A stretch of 64,000 bases of DNA. It comes from HXMU1420-13 sp965249965 (lineage in GTDB: Bacteria; Bacteroidota; Rhodothermia; Balneolales; Balneolaceae). The translations under genes were made by a program, and so were the position numbers. The notes under the pieces were generated by a model. The model was not told the origin of the DNA and searched no databases. It saw only the letters and a list, made by a program, of their open reading frames with translations. Below, one piece after another: positions 25,243 through 33,973 of the stretch (its first letter is position 1; each line of letters begins with the position of its first letter). The DNA is taken from the NCBI GenBank assembly GCA_965249965.1, contig OZ252262.1:1364001-1428000 (forward strand), written 5' to 3'.

Positions 25243-25557
25243 TTAAGAATCACTGGGAGACTTGAAAACCCATTTCAAAGCAAGAACAGCAGAAAATGAG
25301 CCGAGTGCATCCGCAATAAAATCCCAGAGCTCAGGGCTACGGTTAGTAGGTAAAACGAATTGCAAAAACTCTACAAGTAAACCATAGGATAGTCCTAGAG
25401 TAAAAACAATCCATAAATTTGGAGCTCTTTTTTTCCTGATTGCTCGAACTAAGCCATATAAAAACGTCCAAATGGCAAATAAAATATAATGACCAATTTT
25501 GTCGTAGTCCCAAATGTTGATTGGAGCCAATTGATCCGATGGATATAACATACCCAC
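25243..25557 (-). CDS. VanZ family membrane protein (start uncertain)
   Basis: VanZ-like protein: DKIGHYILFAIWTFL, GLSYGLLVEFLQFVLP, RSPELWDFIADALGS and a final TM. From the GTG at 25557 it has 104 residues and lacks the first TM helix that VanZ proteins normally have. The same frame continues upstream to just after a TAA (25642-25644) and would encode a hydrophobic helix (FIALFVLVTLTIFVGMLYP), but contains no ATG, GTG or TTG there; ATC (25628-25626) or ATT would be needed. A non-standard start, or a sequence error, is therefore possible. It follows nnr closely. Confidence 0.7.
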   Translation of the reverse strand: MGMLYPSDQLAPINIWDYDKIGHYILFAIWTFLYGLVRAIRKKRAPNLWIVFTLGLSYGLLVEFLQFVLPTNRSPELWDFIADALGSFSAVLALKWVFKSPSDS

Positions 25558-25645
25558 GAAAATAGTTAGCGTAACTAATACAAAAAGGGCAATGAAAGCC
25601 CGCCGATATGAAAAGAGTAAATCTTTGATGCCTCGCCTATCTTAG

Positions 25646-27136
25646 TTAGATGATATCCATTGGTTCAGGTAAATTACCTGTTGTTTCAAACATAGTTCCG
25701 GCTTTTTTATATCCATCCAGAAGTGCTGAAACAATTCCAACTTTCGGATCTTTGGTTAATAACAAATAGCCTGCAATTTTACCCGCCAATACATCACCAA
25801 AGCCAGCCCTTGCAAATATTCTGGTATCATATGCAGTAGAAATTGTTTCACCATTTGGGGATGCTATGATGGTCGGCAGTCCTTTGGATACAACTTCAGC
25901 ATTCAACTTGCCAGATATTTTTTTTGCTCTTTCTAAGCGATTTAATTCTTTAGTTGAATTAAAAAAGTTCAATTCTCCAACATGTGGGGTATAAATCCTT
26001 GTTGATTCAGTATTTTTAGACTCAAAATCTGATTTCGAAAATGCTAAAAGAGCATCTGCATCGATTACCATTTCTCCCTGAAATTGGTTGCCAATGGCTT
26101 CTGCAAATTGCATAGTTTGTGCTTCTCTACCCAGTCCAGGTCCTATTAACAAAACTCCGGGTTTCTCATTTAAAATTCTCATGACCTCATCTAAATGCTT
26201 TGTATCAAATTGAGTATCAGAATTATCACCAACAGGTTTTTTTATGATATGAACCAAATGTTCTTCATAGGCAGGTAAGAGTCCTTTAGGGGTGATTAAT
26301 ACAACGGCGCCAACTCCGGTATTCCATGCACTAAGTGATGCCAAAATAGCTGCGCCAGTTAATCCCTCCGAACCTGCTATTACATAAATTACTCCACCAT
26401 CGTATTTGTGCAATCGAGGCTTTTTATCGATAGTAAGGTTATTTACCCAGTTCTCGTCCAGAAGAAAGTTTGAGCTATTCTTTAAGGTGGATGGAAATGG
26501 AAGCTCACAAAAGATTATATCCCCACAAACTTCGTATGCACTATTTTGATAGTACCCAAATTTGAGTGAGCCAAACGCCAGGGTGAAATCTGCTTGTACA
26601 GCAGTCCCCATAATTACTCCATTATCAGCATGTAATCCAGTTGGGATGTCCATTGCGAAAATGGTAGCGATTGACTCATTTATCGTTTCAATGACCTCTT
26701 TGTAAGGCGATTGTACATCCGAATTTAGACCCGTTCCAAGCATTCCATCAACAATAAAACTGTATTGATTGATGTCTTTTTGATCTAAGTGAATTTCTTG
26801 AATAAGCTCTGAGTAGAGCTTTTTAAGGAGCTGATAATTCTTTTCTGTGTCTGGTGATAAAGTTTCAACCCCATCTACCCAATATAGGTCGATATGCACA
26901 CCGTGTTCCACCAAAATTCGAGCCACAACTAAAGCATCGCCGGTATTATTCCCTCGCCCGCAACAGATAAGCCCCTTGTCGCCTTTATCAATGTAAGTCA
27001 AAATGAAATCGGCAGCCCGTGTTCCGGCAATTTCCATCAATGTAAAGCCATCAATACCAAAATCTTGAATAGTTCGCCTATCCAATTCTCTGCTGCTTTC
27101 GGCGGTAAATAGCTGATATTGATGTGGAATTTTCAC
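25646..27136 (-). CDS. nnr: Bifunctional NAD(P)H-hydrate repair enzyme
   Basis: Repairs damaged NAD(P)HX. The 496 residues hold a YjeF_N epimerase domain (about 1-215; GRGNNTGDALVVARIL, VDGMLGTGL, DIPTGLHADNG) and an ADP/ATP-dependent dehydratase domain (about 235-490; GSEGLTGAAILASL, VIDADALLAFS, TPHVGEL, GFGDVLAG). Both active regions look intact; the usual GTGDVL reads GFGDVL. It starts 8 bp after the proS stop, in an operon proS-nnr-vanZ. Confidence 0.94.
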   Translation of the reverse strand: MKIPHQYQLFTAESSRELDRRTIQDFGIDGFTLMEIAGTRAADFILTYIDKGDKGLICCGRGNNTGDALVVARILVEHGVHIDLYWVDGVETLSPDTEKNYQLLKKLYSELIQEIHLDQKDINQYSFIVDGMLGTGLNSDVQSPYKEVIETINESIATIFAMDIPTGLHADNGVIMGTAVQADFTLAFGSLKFGYYQNSAYEVCGDIIFCELPFPSTLKNSSNFLLDENWVNNLTIDKKPRLHKYDGGVIYVIAGSEGLTGAAILASLSAWNTGVGAVVLITPKGLLPAYEEHLVHIIKKPVGDNSDTQFDTKHLDEVMRILNEKPGVLLIGPGLGREAQTMQFAEAIGNQFQGEMVIDADALLAFSKSDFESKNTESTRIYTPHVGELNFFNSTKELNRLERAKKISGKLNAEVVSKGLPTIIASPNGETISTAYDTRIFARAGFGDVLAGKIAGYLLLTKDPKVGIVSALLDGYKKAGTMFETTGNLPEPMDII

Positions 27137-27144
27137 ACCTGAAT

Positions 27145-28611
27145 TTAATAGGCTTTAGCGAATAAAACTTTTTGTTTTGATGGATTTCCGGTCACCATAC
27201 ATTTACCAGGATTTCCTTCCTCTAATGGGATGAGGCGAATAGTGGCTTTTGTCTCATTTTTGATCCGCTCCTCAGTTTCTGCAGTTCCGTCCCAATGTGC
27301 ATAAATGAATCCGCCTTTTTCTTCGAGAACGCTTTTGAATTCTTCATAAGTCTCAACTTCAGAAGTCATTTCATCACGACGAGATTTTGCAGTCTCAAAC
27401 AAATCGGTTTGAATAGTATCCAGTAGAGTTTGGATGTGATTTCCAATGCCTTCGCGAGTAACAATCTCTTTATTTAAAGTATCACGGCGAGCCAATTCAA
27501 CATTTCCATTTTGAACATCCCGCGGTCCGATAGCAATTCTTAAAGGAATGCCACGAGCTTCATGCTCTGCAAATTTGAAACCGGGTTTGAAGTTATCACG
27601 ATCATCCAATTTTACCCGAATACCAAGCGCTTTTAGCTCATCATAAATGGCATCACCATATTCCAGCACTAATTCACGTTCCCCATCTTTTCTGTAAATA
27701 GGTACTATAACAACCTGTGTTGGAGCTAATTTAGGAGGAAGAACTAACCCCTGATCATCAGAATGAGTCATTATCAAGCCGCCGATTAAGCGAGTTGAAA
27801 CTCCCCAACTGGTAGCCCATACGAGTTTATGATCACCGTCTTTATCCTGAAATTTCACATCAAAAGCCTTTGCAAAATTCTGTCCTAAAAAGTGTGAAGT
27901 TCCGGCCTGTAGTGCTTTTCCATCCTGCATCAACGCTTCGATACAGTACGTGTCTTCGGCACCAGCGAATCGTTCGCTTTCTGTTTTTACTCCGGTAATT
28001 ACCGGCATGGCCATAAACTCCTCAGCGAAAGTTCTATATACTTCCAACATTTGAAGGGTTTCGTCAACTGCTTCTTGCTTGGTTGCGTGAGCAGTGTGAC
28101 CTTCCTGCCATAGAAATTCCATCGTGCGAAGGAAAAGTCGGGTTCTCATTTCCCAACGGACCACATTTGCCCATTGATTTACCAAAATTGGAAGATCACG
28201 GTACGACTGAATCCAATTTCTATAAGTGTCCCAAATAATGGTCTCCGAAGTCGGGCGAACGATCAATTCTTCTTCAAGTTTAGAATCCGGATCTACTTCC
28301 ACGCCTCCATCAACTGCTTTGAGTCGGGAATGAGTGACAACTGCACACTCTTTCGCAAAACCTTCCACATGTTGGGCTTCTTTCGATAAAAATGATTTTG
28401 GAATAAATAATGGGAAGTAGGCATTCTGGTGGCCCGTATCTTTGAACATCTGATCGAGACCTTGTTGCATGTTCTCCCAAAGCGCCATTCCGGTCGGCTT
28501 GATGACCATACACCCGCGAACCGGTGAGTGTTCAGCTAATTGTGCCTCTTTTACGATATCCAGATACCATTGTGAATAGTCTTTTTCGCGTGGAGTTATA
28601 TTCTTCGCCAT
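27145..28611 (-). CDS. proS: Prolyl-tRNA synthetase, archaeal/eukaryotic type
   Basis: Charges tRNA-Pro. At 488 residues with no editing (INS) insertion it is the short ProS type 3 found in archaea, eukaryotes and some bacteria. Class II motifs: motif 2 (WEMRTRLFLRTMEFLWQEGH) and motif 3 region (WGVSTRLIGGLIMTH). An anticodon-binding domain (VVIVPIYR, then RVKLDDRDNFKPGFKF) and a C-terminal domain ending in LFAKAY, as usual in this type, follow. First gene of the proS-nnr-vanZ operon; its promoter should lie in the gap shared with tRNA-Met. Confidence 0.96.
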   Translation of the reverse strand: MAKNITPREKDYSQWYLDIVKEAQLAEHSPVRGCMVIKPTGMALWENMQQGLDQMFKDTGHQNAYFPLFIPKSFLSKEAQHVEGFAKECAVVTHSRLKAVDGGVEVDPDSKLEEELIVRPTSETIIWDTYRNWIQSYRDLPILVNQWANVVRWEMRTRLFLRTMEFLWQEGHTAHATKQEAVDETLQMLEVYRTFAEEFMAMPVITGVKTESERFAGAEDTYCIEALMQDGKALQAGTSHFLGQNFAKAFDVKFQDKDGDHKLVWATSWGVSTRLIGGLIMTHSDDQGLVLPPKLAPTQVVIVPIYRKDGERELVLEYGDAIYDELKALGIRVKLDDRDNFKPGFKFAEHEARGIPLRIAIGPRDVQNGNVELARRDTLNKEIVTREGIGNHIQTLLDTIQTDLFETAKSRRDEMTSEVETYEEFKSVLEEKGGFIYAHWDGTAETEERIKNETKATIRLIPLEEGNPGKCMVTGNPSKQKVLFAKAY

Positions 28612-28741
28612 TCTGTATTTCCAACTTTAAAGTGAAGGAATGAAGGTAAGGAACTTCGGATTTAGAATTGCCCGAATAAGCCAAAAAAATGGCTAGACTT
28701 AATTTTAGAAACTCGTATCTTTAAATCTTATTGATTTTTTT

Positions 28742-28815
28742 GGCGTGGTAGCTCAGATGGTTAGAGCGCACGACTCATAATCGTGAGGTCGACGGTTCAA
28801 TTCCGTCCCACGCTA
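28742..28815 (+). tRNA. tRNA-Met (CAT anticodon)
   Basis: 74-nt cloverleaf: acceptor stem 28742-28748/28808-28814 (first pair G:U), D arm 28751-28767, anticodon stem CACGA/TCGTG with CAT at 28776-28778 and T arm GACGG/CCGTC. The three G:C pairs of initiator tRNA are absent from the anticodon stem, so it is elongator Met, or less likely the CAT-anticodon Ile tRNA read after lysidine modification. CCA is not encoded (ACA follows). A TATCTTTA -7-like element is at 28716-28723. Confidence 0.93.
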
Positions 28816-28825
28816 CATAAATTGA

Positions 28826-28863
28826 AAAGCCCAGCTTGGAACCGAGTTGGGCTTTGTTTTTTT
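28826..28863 (+). terminator. Intrinsic terminator of tRNA-Met
   Basis: Stem 28826-28833/28848-28855 (8 bp, extended by weaker pairs inside), then G and a run of T; begins 11 bp after the tRNA. Confidence 0.85.
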
Positions 28864-28871
28864 GGAGACAT

Positions 28872-28906
28872 AAAAAAAGCCGACCCCAAATCAATGTAGG
28901 TCGGCT
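28872..28906 (-). terminator. Intrinsic terminator for the LuxR-type regulator gene
   Basis: Perfect 8-bp stem (28878-28885/28899-28906) followed on the minus strand by seven T residues. It is about 130 bp beyond the regulator stop at 29034; the DNA between (28907-29033) shows nothing I can name. It faces the tRNA terminator. Confidence 0.75.
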
Positions 28907-29033
28907 AATATCATCTACAGACGGCTATTACCCCATTTGCACTAGCAAGCTAAGTGATTGGAACCGCTTGCTCAATAACTGCTTTTACGTAATTTTTATA
29001 CGTATAAGTACGTAGTGGATCAGCGAATGAATC

Positions 29034-29675
29034 TCAGCTTAGATTCTTTTCATTTTCAATAGCATAGCGAACAAGGCCGGCTGTATTTTTTTGGCCTAAT
29101 TTTTTAAGCAGATTTGTTCGGTGTTTATCTACTGTTCTGGGGCTAATAAATAGCTGTTCTGCAATTTCTGAGCTTGTAAAACCATCTACAAGTAATTTTA
29201 AAACCTCTCTTTCTCGCAAGGTAATATGTCGTTTCGATTTTTTAAGCTTTGCGAGACGAAGATATTCTCTGGTCATCATGTGTGAGAATTGTTTTCCAAG
29301 GAAATTATCTCCAGCGGCTACTTTTTCAGCGGCATCAATCAATTCAATGCGGTGAGCTGATTTTAGTAGCAAGCCTTGAGCCCCTGAATCCAGGAATTCG
29401 TTCAGAACGGCGTCGGAATTTGAATCAGTGAGCATTAAAATCCGGGCATCTGGGAATTTTGCAATAATCTTGTTTGCAAGTTGAATCCCATTAATCTCTG
29501 GCATTTCAAAAGAAAGAACGCATAAATCCGGTTGAACATGCTCAAATGCAGTTAAAATAAGAGCGCCATTATCCACCTCGCTGCAAATATCAAACTCTGC
29601 ATCGCGTAAAATGGAACTAAGTCCATGCCGAAAAATTTCGTTGCCGTCCGCAACAATCGTTTTGATTGTGCCCAT
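29034..29675 (-). CDS. LuxR/NarL-type regulator with receiver lacking the phospho-acceptor Asp
   Basis: A 213-residue DNA-binding regulator. The receiver domain (1-120) keeps D10 and the conserved Lys (LLLKSA), but the phospho-acceptor position is S55 in LCVLSFEMPEING where active receivers have Asp; I checked the codon (TCT). The LuxR-type HTH (about 147-205) is typical (TLREREVLKLLVDGFTSSEIAEQLF, shown here in part as TLREREVL and SEIAEQLF, then SPRTVDKHRTNLLKKLG). The start at 29675 is supported by a strong ribosome-binding site (ggggagg) 5 bp upstream. No histidine kinase is adjacent. Activation probably does not depend on phosphorylation. Confidence 0.9.
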   Translation of the reverse strand: MGTIKTIVADGNEIFRHGLSSILRDAEFDICSEVDNGALILTAFEHVQPDLCVLSFEMPEINGIQLANKIIAKFPDARILMLTDSNSDAVLNEFLDSGAQGLLLKSAHRIELIDAAEKVAAGDNFLGKQFSHMMTREYLRLAKLKKSKRHITLREREVLKLLVDGFTSSEIAEQLFISPRTVDKHRTNLLKKLGQKNTAGLVRYAIENEKNLS

Positions 29676-29919
29676 TTGAGACCTCCCCAGGCTCAAAATG
29701 TGTTACAATTTCCGTAGATGGACGATCAATGTAGCTAAAAAAAATCGAATGGCACAAAATTTAATTAAATGTAGAGGTAGGCTAAATCCATCAAATTGCT
29801 GAATTCAGATAAAAAAGGGACGCTTATTGCCATTGAATCAAGCGATTCGTTGAAGAGTTGCGTATTTTCGACGCCTTTCTACACAGAAAAATCACTCGAC
29901 GATTCATCGAAAAAATATC

Positions 29920-31692
29920 ATGACTTTTAGAAGAACACACACTTGCGGCGAATTAACTGCGAAAAACATCGGGGAAGAAATTGTATTAAATGGATGGGTT
30001 GGCCCACGTCGCGATCTTGGAGGCGTAATTTTTATTGATTTACGCGATCGCTATGGCGTTACCCAAATCTTATTCACCGAAACCGATGAACAACTTCATG
30101 CAAAGGCGGAAAAATTACGTGCAGAGTACGTGATCGGCATTAAAGGAAAAGTAATTCCGCGCGGAGATGAAAATATCAATCCAAATTTGAAAACGGGTGA
30201 GATTGAAATCGAAGTTACTGAACTAGAAATCTATTCAGAGGCGGATACTCCACCTTTTGAAATCAAAGATGGCATCACCACCAACGAAGAAACCCGACTT
30301 CGATATCGGTATTTAGATCTCCGCAGACCTGAAATGCAGGACAAGTTGATGCTTCGCTCCAAAACCTATCAGGCGGTGAGAGCGTTTTATCATTCTCAGG
30401 AATTTGCTGAAGTGGAAACACCCGTTTTGATGAAAAGTACCCCAGAGGGAGCTCGCGATTATTTGGTGCCAAGTAGAGTTAATCCGGGAAAATTCTTTGC
30501 TCTTCCACAATCACCACAAACATATAAACAGCTGTTGATGGTCTCTGGTTACGATAGATACTTCCAGATTACCAAATGTTTCCGTGATGAGGATTTACGT
30601 GCCGATCGCCAACCTGAGTTTACCCAGATTGACGTGGAGATGAGTTTCGTGGATGAAGATGCAATTTTTGAGATGCACGAAGGCTTGATGAAAAACATCT
30701 TCAAAGAAACTATCGGAGTAGAAATCCAAACACCTTTTCCTCGTATGAGTTACGACGACGCCATGAATACCTACGGTTCTGATAAACCGGATACTCGTTT
30801 TGGATTAGAGTTTGTGGATTTCTCAGAAATCGTGAAAGATGCTGAATTCAAAGTGTTTTCGGGTACCGTTGCGAAAGGTGGTGCTGTTGTCGGAATTACA
30901 ATTCCGGGTCAGGGAGCTATGGGCCGTGGTGCCATCGATCGATGGACCGAACGCGTTAAAAAAGAAACGGGTGCAGGCGGTCTGATTTATATCAAAATGC
31001 AGGAAGATGGTCCACTTTGCTCTGTGGCAAAATTTCTGACAAAAGAGATCGTAGATGAAATGGTGGAAGCATCAGGTGCCAAAACCGGGGATCTTGTATT
31101 TATGCTGGCCGGACCAAAACCATCTGTGTTAGAACAACTTGGTGGACTTCGCCTTATGGTTGGCGAAGAATTTGATCTGATCAATAAAGAGGCATTCAAT
31201 TTACTGTGGGTTACTGATTTTCCATTACTAGAATGGGATGAAGAAAGCAGACGATACCACGCAATGCACCATCCGTTTACTTCTCCAAAGGCAGAAGAAA
31301 TGGATAAGCTGGAATCCGATCCCGGTTCAGTAAAAGCCCGTGCATACGATTTAGTGATGAACGGATCAGAAATTGGTGGGGGATCTATTCGAATCCACAG
31401 TAGAAAAGTGCAGGAGCAAATGTTCAAATTGCTTGGAATAGAGCAGGAAGAAGCAGAAGAGAAATTTGGCTTTTTATTGGATGCCTTTAAGTACGGAGCA
31501 CCTCCACATGGTGGGATCGCTCTTGGTTTGGATCGAATTGTGATGCTACTTACCGGCGCAGGCAGTTTGCGGGATGTAATTGCATTTCCGAAAAATCAGC
31601 GGGCGCAAAGTATGATGGACAGTTCGCCGGCCGAAGTAGAACAAGATCAGCTGGACGAGCTTCACATCAGTCTTAAAAAAATAATTAAATAG
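29920..31692 (+). CDS. aspS: Aspartyl-tRNA synthetase
   Basis: Bacterial-type class IIb synthetase of 590 residues. Domains: OB-fold anticodon-binding (1-105; NGWVGPRRDLGGVIFIDLRD), catalytic core with motif 2 (FRDEDLRADRQPEFTQIDVE), GAD insertion (about 285-410) and motif 3 (GGIALGLDRIVMLL). Length and the GAD insertion fit the bacterial form. Single gene; the 244 bp before it hold only AT-rich DNA. Whether it charges tRNA-Asp only or also tRNA-Asn cannot be told here. Confidence 0.97.
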   Translation: MTFRRTHTCGELTAKNIGEEIVLNGWVGPRRDLGGVIFIDLRDRYGVTQILFTETDEQLHAKAEKLRAEYVIGIKGKVIPRGDENINPNLKTGEIEIEVTELEIYSEADTPPFEIKDGITTNEETRLRYRYLDLRRPEMQDKLMLRSKTYQAVRAFYHSQEFAEVETPVLMKSTPEGARDYLVPSRVNPGKFFALPQSPQTYKQLLMVSGYDRYFQITKCFRDEDLRADRQPEFTQIDVEMSFVDEDAIFEMHEGLMKNIFKETIGVEIQTPFPRMSYDDAMNTYGSDKPDTRFGLEFVDFSEIVKDAEFKVFSGTVAKGGAVVGITIPGQGAMGRGAIDRWTERVKKETGAGGLIYIKMQEDGPLCSVAKFLTKEIVDEMVEASGAKTGDLVFMLAGPKPSVLEQLGGLRLMVGEEFDLINKEAFNLLWVTDFPLLEWDEESRRYHAMHHPFTSPKAEEMDKLESDPGSVKARAYDLVMNGSEIGGGSIRIHSRKVQEQMFKLLGIEQEEAEEKFGFLLDAFKYGAPPHGGIALGLDRIVMLLTGAGSLRDVIAFPKNQRAQSMMDSSPAEVEQDQLDELHISLKKIIK

Positions 31693-31713
31693 TTTTTCCC
31701 TATAAATCTTGAG

Positions 31714-31794
31714 TTGTCATTTCGAACGAAGTGAGAAATCTAATTGGTTCTCTTACGAAAAGTAGTAGATTTCTTACCTCTTAAGTTGAGGTAA
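31714..31794. repeat. REP-like palindromic intergenic element
   Basis: Two adjoining inverted repeats: 31734-31742 with 31766-31774 (9 bp) and 31774-31780 with 31788-31794 (7 bp). The first part (GTCATTTCGAACGAAGTGAG) is a sequence I recall as a dispersed intergenic repeat in Bacteroidota-type genomes. There is no T tract, so it is not a typical terminator. No second copy is in this window. Confidence 0.55.
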
Positions 31795-31820
31795 AACTGA
31801 TCATTGATAAAGGAGATAAA

Positions 31821-32528
31821 GTGAAAACAGCGGGTATAGATGGTTGTAAACTTGGGTGGATTCTCATCACGTTTACCGAAGGTGAAGAAAAGTATCAGAT
31901 CATCGAAAATAACGATGAATTAGCTACAGCATTCGAGTATTACGATCGGATTTTTATTGACATGCCCATTGGTTTAGAAGACGAGGAATACACGCGCGAT
32001 TGTGATCGCCTGTTAAGAAAAGAACTAGGTGGCGAATATTCTTCATCCGTATTTAGTCCGCCAATACGACCTGCGCTTGATGCACCCAGTTATGCCGAAG
32101 CCAACATGACCAGCTTCGAATGGACGGAGAAAAAACTGTCGCTTCAAGCCTGGAATATTACACCAAAAATCAAACTCATCGACAAGCTACTTCGGGAAAA
32201 TGAGCGCTTTAAAACCAAAGTGTTTGAAAGTCACCCGGAATTACTTTTTCAAAAGTTAAACGGAGGGATGATTTTCCAAAAGAAAAACCTTAAAAAAGGG
32301 ATTCGCCACCGTTTGGAATTACTTCGCGCTGAAGAACCCATTGCGGATGATTTTTTCCGTGAGATTAAAGAAGAATACCGCCGCTCGGATGTTGGTGAAG
32401 ATGATATTGTTGATGCAATGGCGCTGGCCTATTATGCTAAACAATCTATAGAAAAAGGAATTAAAACGATTCCTGAAGAAGTGGAGTACGATTCAGAGGG
32501 ATTGCCGAAGGCTGTTCATTTTGTCTAG
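31821..32528 (+). CDS. DUF429 family protein (predicted RNase H-like nuclease)
   Basis: A 235-residue DUF429 protein with an RNase H-like fold. Visible family segments: the N-terminal AGIDGCKLGWI strand with its acidic residue, FIDMPIGLED, SPPIRPAL, QAWNITPKIKLID, FESHPELLF and DDIVDAMALAYYA. The acidic residues in the first strand and the C-terminal DDIVDA are placed like metal ligands of the fold; nuclease activity is predicted, not shown. The GTG start at 31821 has a good site upstream (aaggaga). Confidence 0.85.
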   Translation: MKTAGIDGCKLGWILITFTEGEEKYQIIENNDELATAFEYYDRIFIDMPIGLEDEEYTRDCDRLLRKELGGEYSSSVFSPPIRPALDAPSYAEANMTSFEWTEKKLSLQAWNITPKIKLIDKLLRENERFKTKVFESHPELLFQKLNGGMIFQKKNLKKGIRHRLELLRAEEPIADDFFREIKEEYRRSDVGEDDIVDAMALAYYAKQSIEKGIKTIPEEVEYDSEGLPKAVHFV

Positions 32529-32707
32529 TTAAAAGCCTATACCTATTAACCACATAGAATCTTTGTATCGCTTTCGGAACGATTTTAATCGGTCTGATAT
32601 TTATCTTACAAACAGATAAAACATTGCTATCCAACAGGCTGAGTCGAAGTTTAGACTCAATCATAATAAACTGGGGGATACTTCAACTAAAAAATTAAGA
32701 GACTAAC

Positions 32708-33316
32708 ATGGCTTATACATTACCAGATTTACCATACGCATACGATGCACTTGAGCCACATTTCGACGCTCGTACGATGGAGATTCACCACTCAAAGCAC
32801 CATGCAGGATATACCGCAAAAGTTAATGCTGCTTTAGAAGGAACAGAATTCGCAGACAAAGAAATTGAAGATGTACTTTCAAATATTTCTGCACTACCAA
32901 GTGATAAAGTTCAGGCAGTAATTAACAATGGTGGCGGTTTCGCTAATCATTCGTTGTTCTGGACCGTACTTGCACCAAATGGTGGTGGAACTCCTGATGA
33001 AGATTTAGGTGCTGCAATCGATGCTGCTTTCGGAAGCTTCGATGCTTTCAAAACAGAATTCGCAAACGCTGCTGCTACTCGTTTTGGTTCAGGCTGGGCG
33101 TGGCTTTCTGTGGATGCAGATGGTGGATTAAAAGTACACTCAACAGCTAATCAGGATAGCCCAATCATGGATGGTTTAACTCCAATTCTTGGATTGGATG
33201 TTTGGGAGCATGCATATTACCTAAACTACCAGAACCGTCGTCCAGACTATATTTCCGCATTCTGGAGTGTGGTTAACTGGGCACAAGTTGCCGAATATTA
33301 CGCTGCTGCAAAGTAA
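32708..33316 (+). CDS. sodA: Superoxide dismutase, Mn-type by sequence
   Basis: Fe/Mn superoxide dismutase, 202 residues. Metal ligands: H27, H81, D164 and H168 (DVWEHAYYLNYQN). The active-site Gln is Q149 (STANQDSP) with GGGFANHSLFW at the second ligand, the arrangement seen in Mn enzymes; in Fe enzymes the Gln sits near the second His. Metal preference from sequence is not certain. The neighbouring bacilliredoxin gene suggests an oxidative-stress pair, although a REP-like element lies between. Confidence 0.94.
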   Translation: MAYTLPDLPYAYDALEPHFDARTMEIHHSKHHAGYTAKVNAALEGTEFADKEIEDVLSNISALPSDKVQAVINNGGGFANHSLFWTVLAPNGGGTPDEDLGAAIDAAFGSFDAFKTEFANAAATRFGSGWAWLSVDADGGLKVHSTANQDSPIMDGLTPILGLDVWEHAYYLNYQNRRPDYISAFWSVVNWAQVAEYYAAAK

Positions 33317-33338
33317 GTAACGACGATCTAGTTTTACA

Positions 33339-33378
33339 CACCCCTAAATCCCTTCTCAAGAGGGGATTTTGAGGGTGG
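33339..33378. repeat. Palindromic REP-like element
   Basis: Imperfect inverted repeat between sod and the bacilliredoxin gene: CACCC...AATCCC..CTC / GAG..GGATT...GGGTG, centred near 33359. It resembles dispersed palindromes I know from intergenic DNA of related genomes. No T tract, so a terminator role is weak. Confidence 0.5.
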
Positions 33379-33443
33379 TTATTACTTTCAGCGCTAATTC
33401 GTATTTTTAGACATTATTATTTAATCAATTAAGAGCAATTATT

Positions 33444-33890
33444 ATGCAATTTGGATTTGGAATGGGACCGGATACCTCATGGATGCGTGAGGAATTAACA
33501 CAATTTGGCGTAGAGGAATTAAAAACACCAGCCGATGTGGATCGTGCTATGAAAGAATATAAAGGCACGATGCTGATGGCGATTAATTCGGTATGTGGAT
33601 GCGCTGCCGGAAATGCTCGCCCAGGTTTAGGCATTGCCTTAGACCAATCTGATGCTAAACCGGATCACATGGTAACGGTATTTGCTGGTCAAGATAAAGA
33701 AGCTACCGCTCATGCGCGTGCGTACTTCAGTGAATTTCCACCATCATCACCTTCATTCGCATATTTTGTAGATGGTGAGATTAAAGCGATGATTCCACGC
33801 CATAGAATTGAAGGCCGAACAAGCCAGGATGTAGCGAACGACTTAAAAATGGTTTTCGAAGCTTTTGCCGGAAAGGAAGAAGAGAAATAA
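33444..33890 (+). CDS. BrxA/BrxB family bacilliredoxin
   Basis: A 148-residue thioredoxin-fold protein of the YphP/YqiW family with the CGC motif (C51-G52-C53 in NSVCGCAAGNARPG) that removes bacillithiol from proteins. PSSPSFAYFVDGEI and the C-terminal helix are also typical. It implies a bacillithiol-type redox buffer. A GTATTTTTAG element at 33401-33410 could be the -7 region. A strong terminator follows at 33921. Confidence 0.93.
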   Translation: MQFGFGMGPDTSWMREELTQFGVEELKTPADVDRAMKEYKGTMLMAINSVCGCAAGNARPGLGIALDQSDAKPDHMVTVFAGQDKEATAHARAYFSEFPPSSPSFAYFVDGEIKAMIPRHRIEGRTSQDVANDLKMVFEAFAGKEEEK

Positions 33891-33920
33891 TCTGTAAAGA
33901 ACTTTACGAAAAGTCCTTAA

Positions 33921-33950
33921 AACCCGATAACTTAACTATCGGGTTTTTTT
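33921..33950 (+). terminator. Rho-independent terminator
   Basis: Perfect 9-bp stem (33921-33929/33937-33945) with a 7-nt loop and a run of T, between the bacilliredoxin gene and the receiver gene. Confidence 0.9.
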
Positions 33951-33973
33951 ATATACAGAAATTTGGGGACTCG

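Noticed and set aside
30987..31427. 146-codon frame antisense to aspS
   Set aside because: Inside the catalytic part of aspS; no independent support.
31714..31794. Terminator after aspS
   Set aside because: Hairpins are present but no T tract follows either; better explained as a repeat element.
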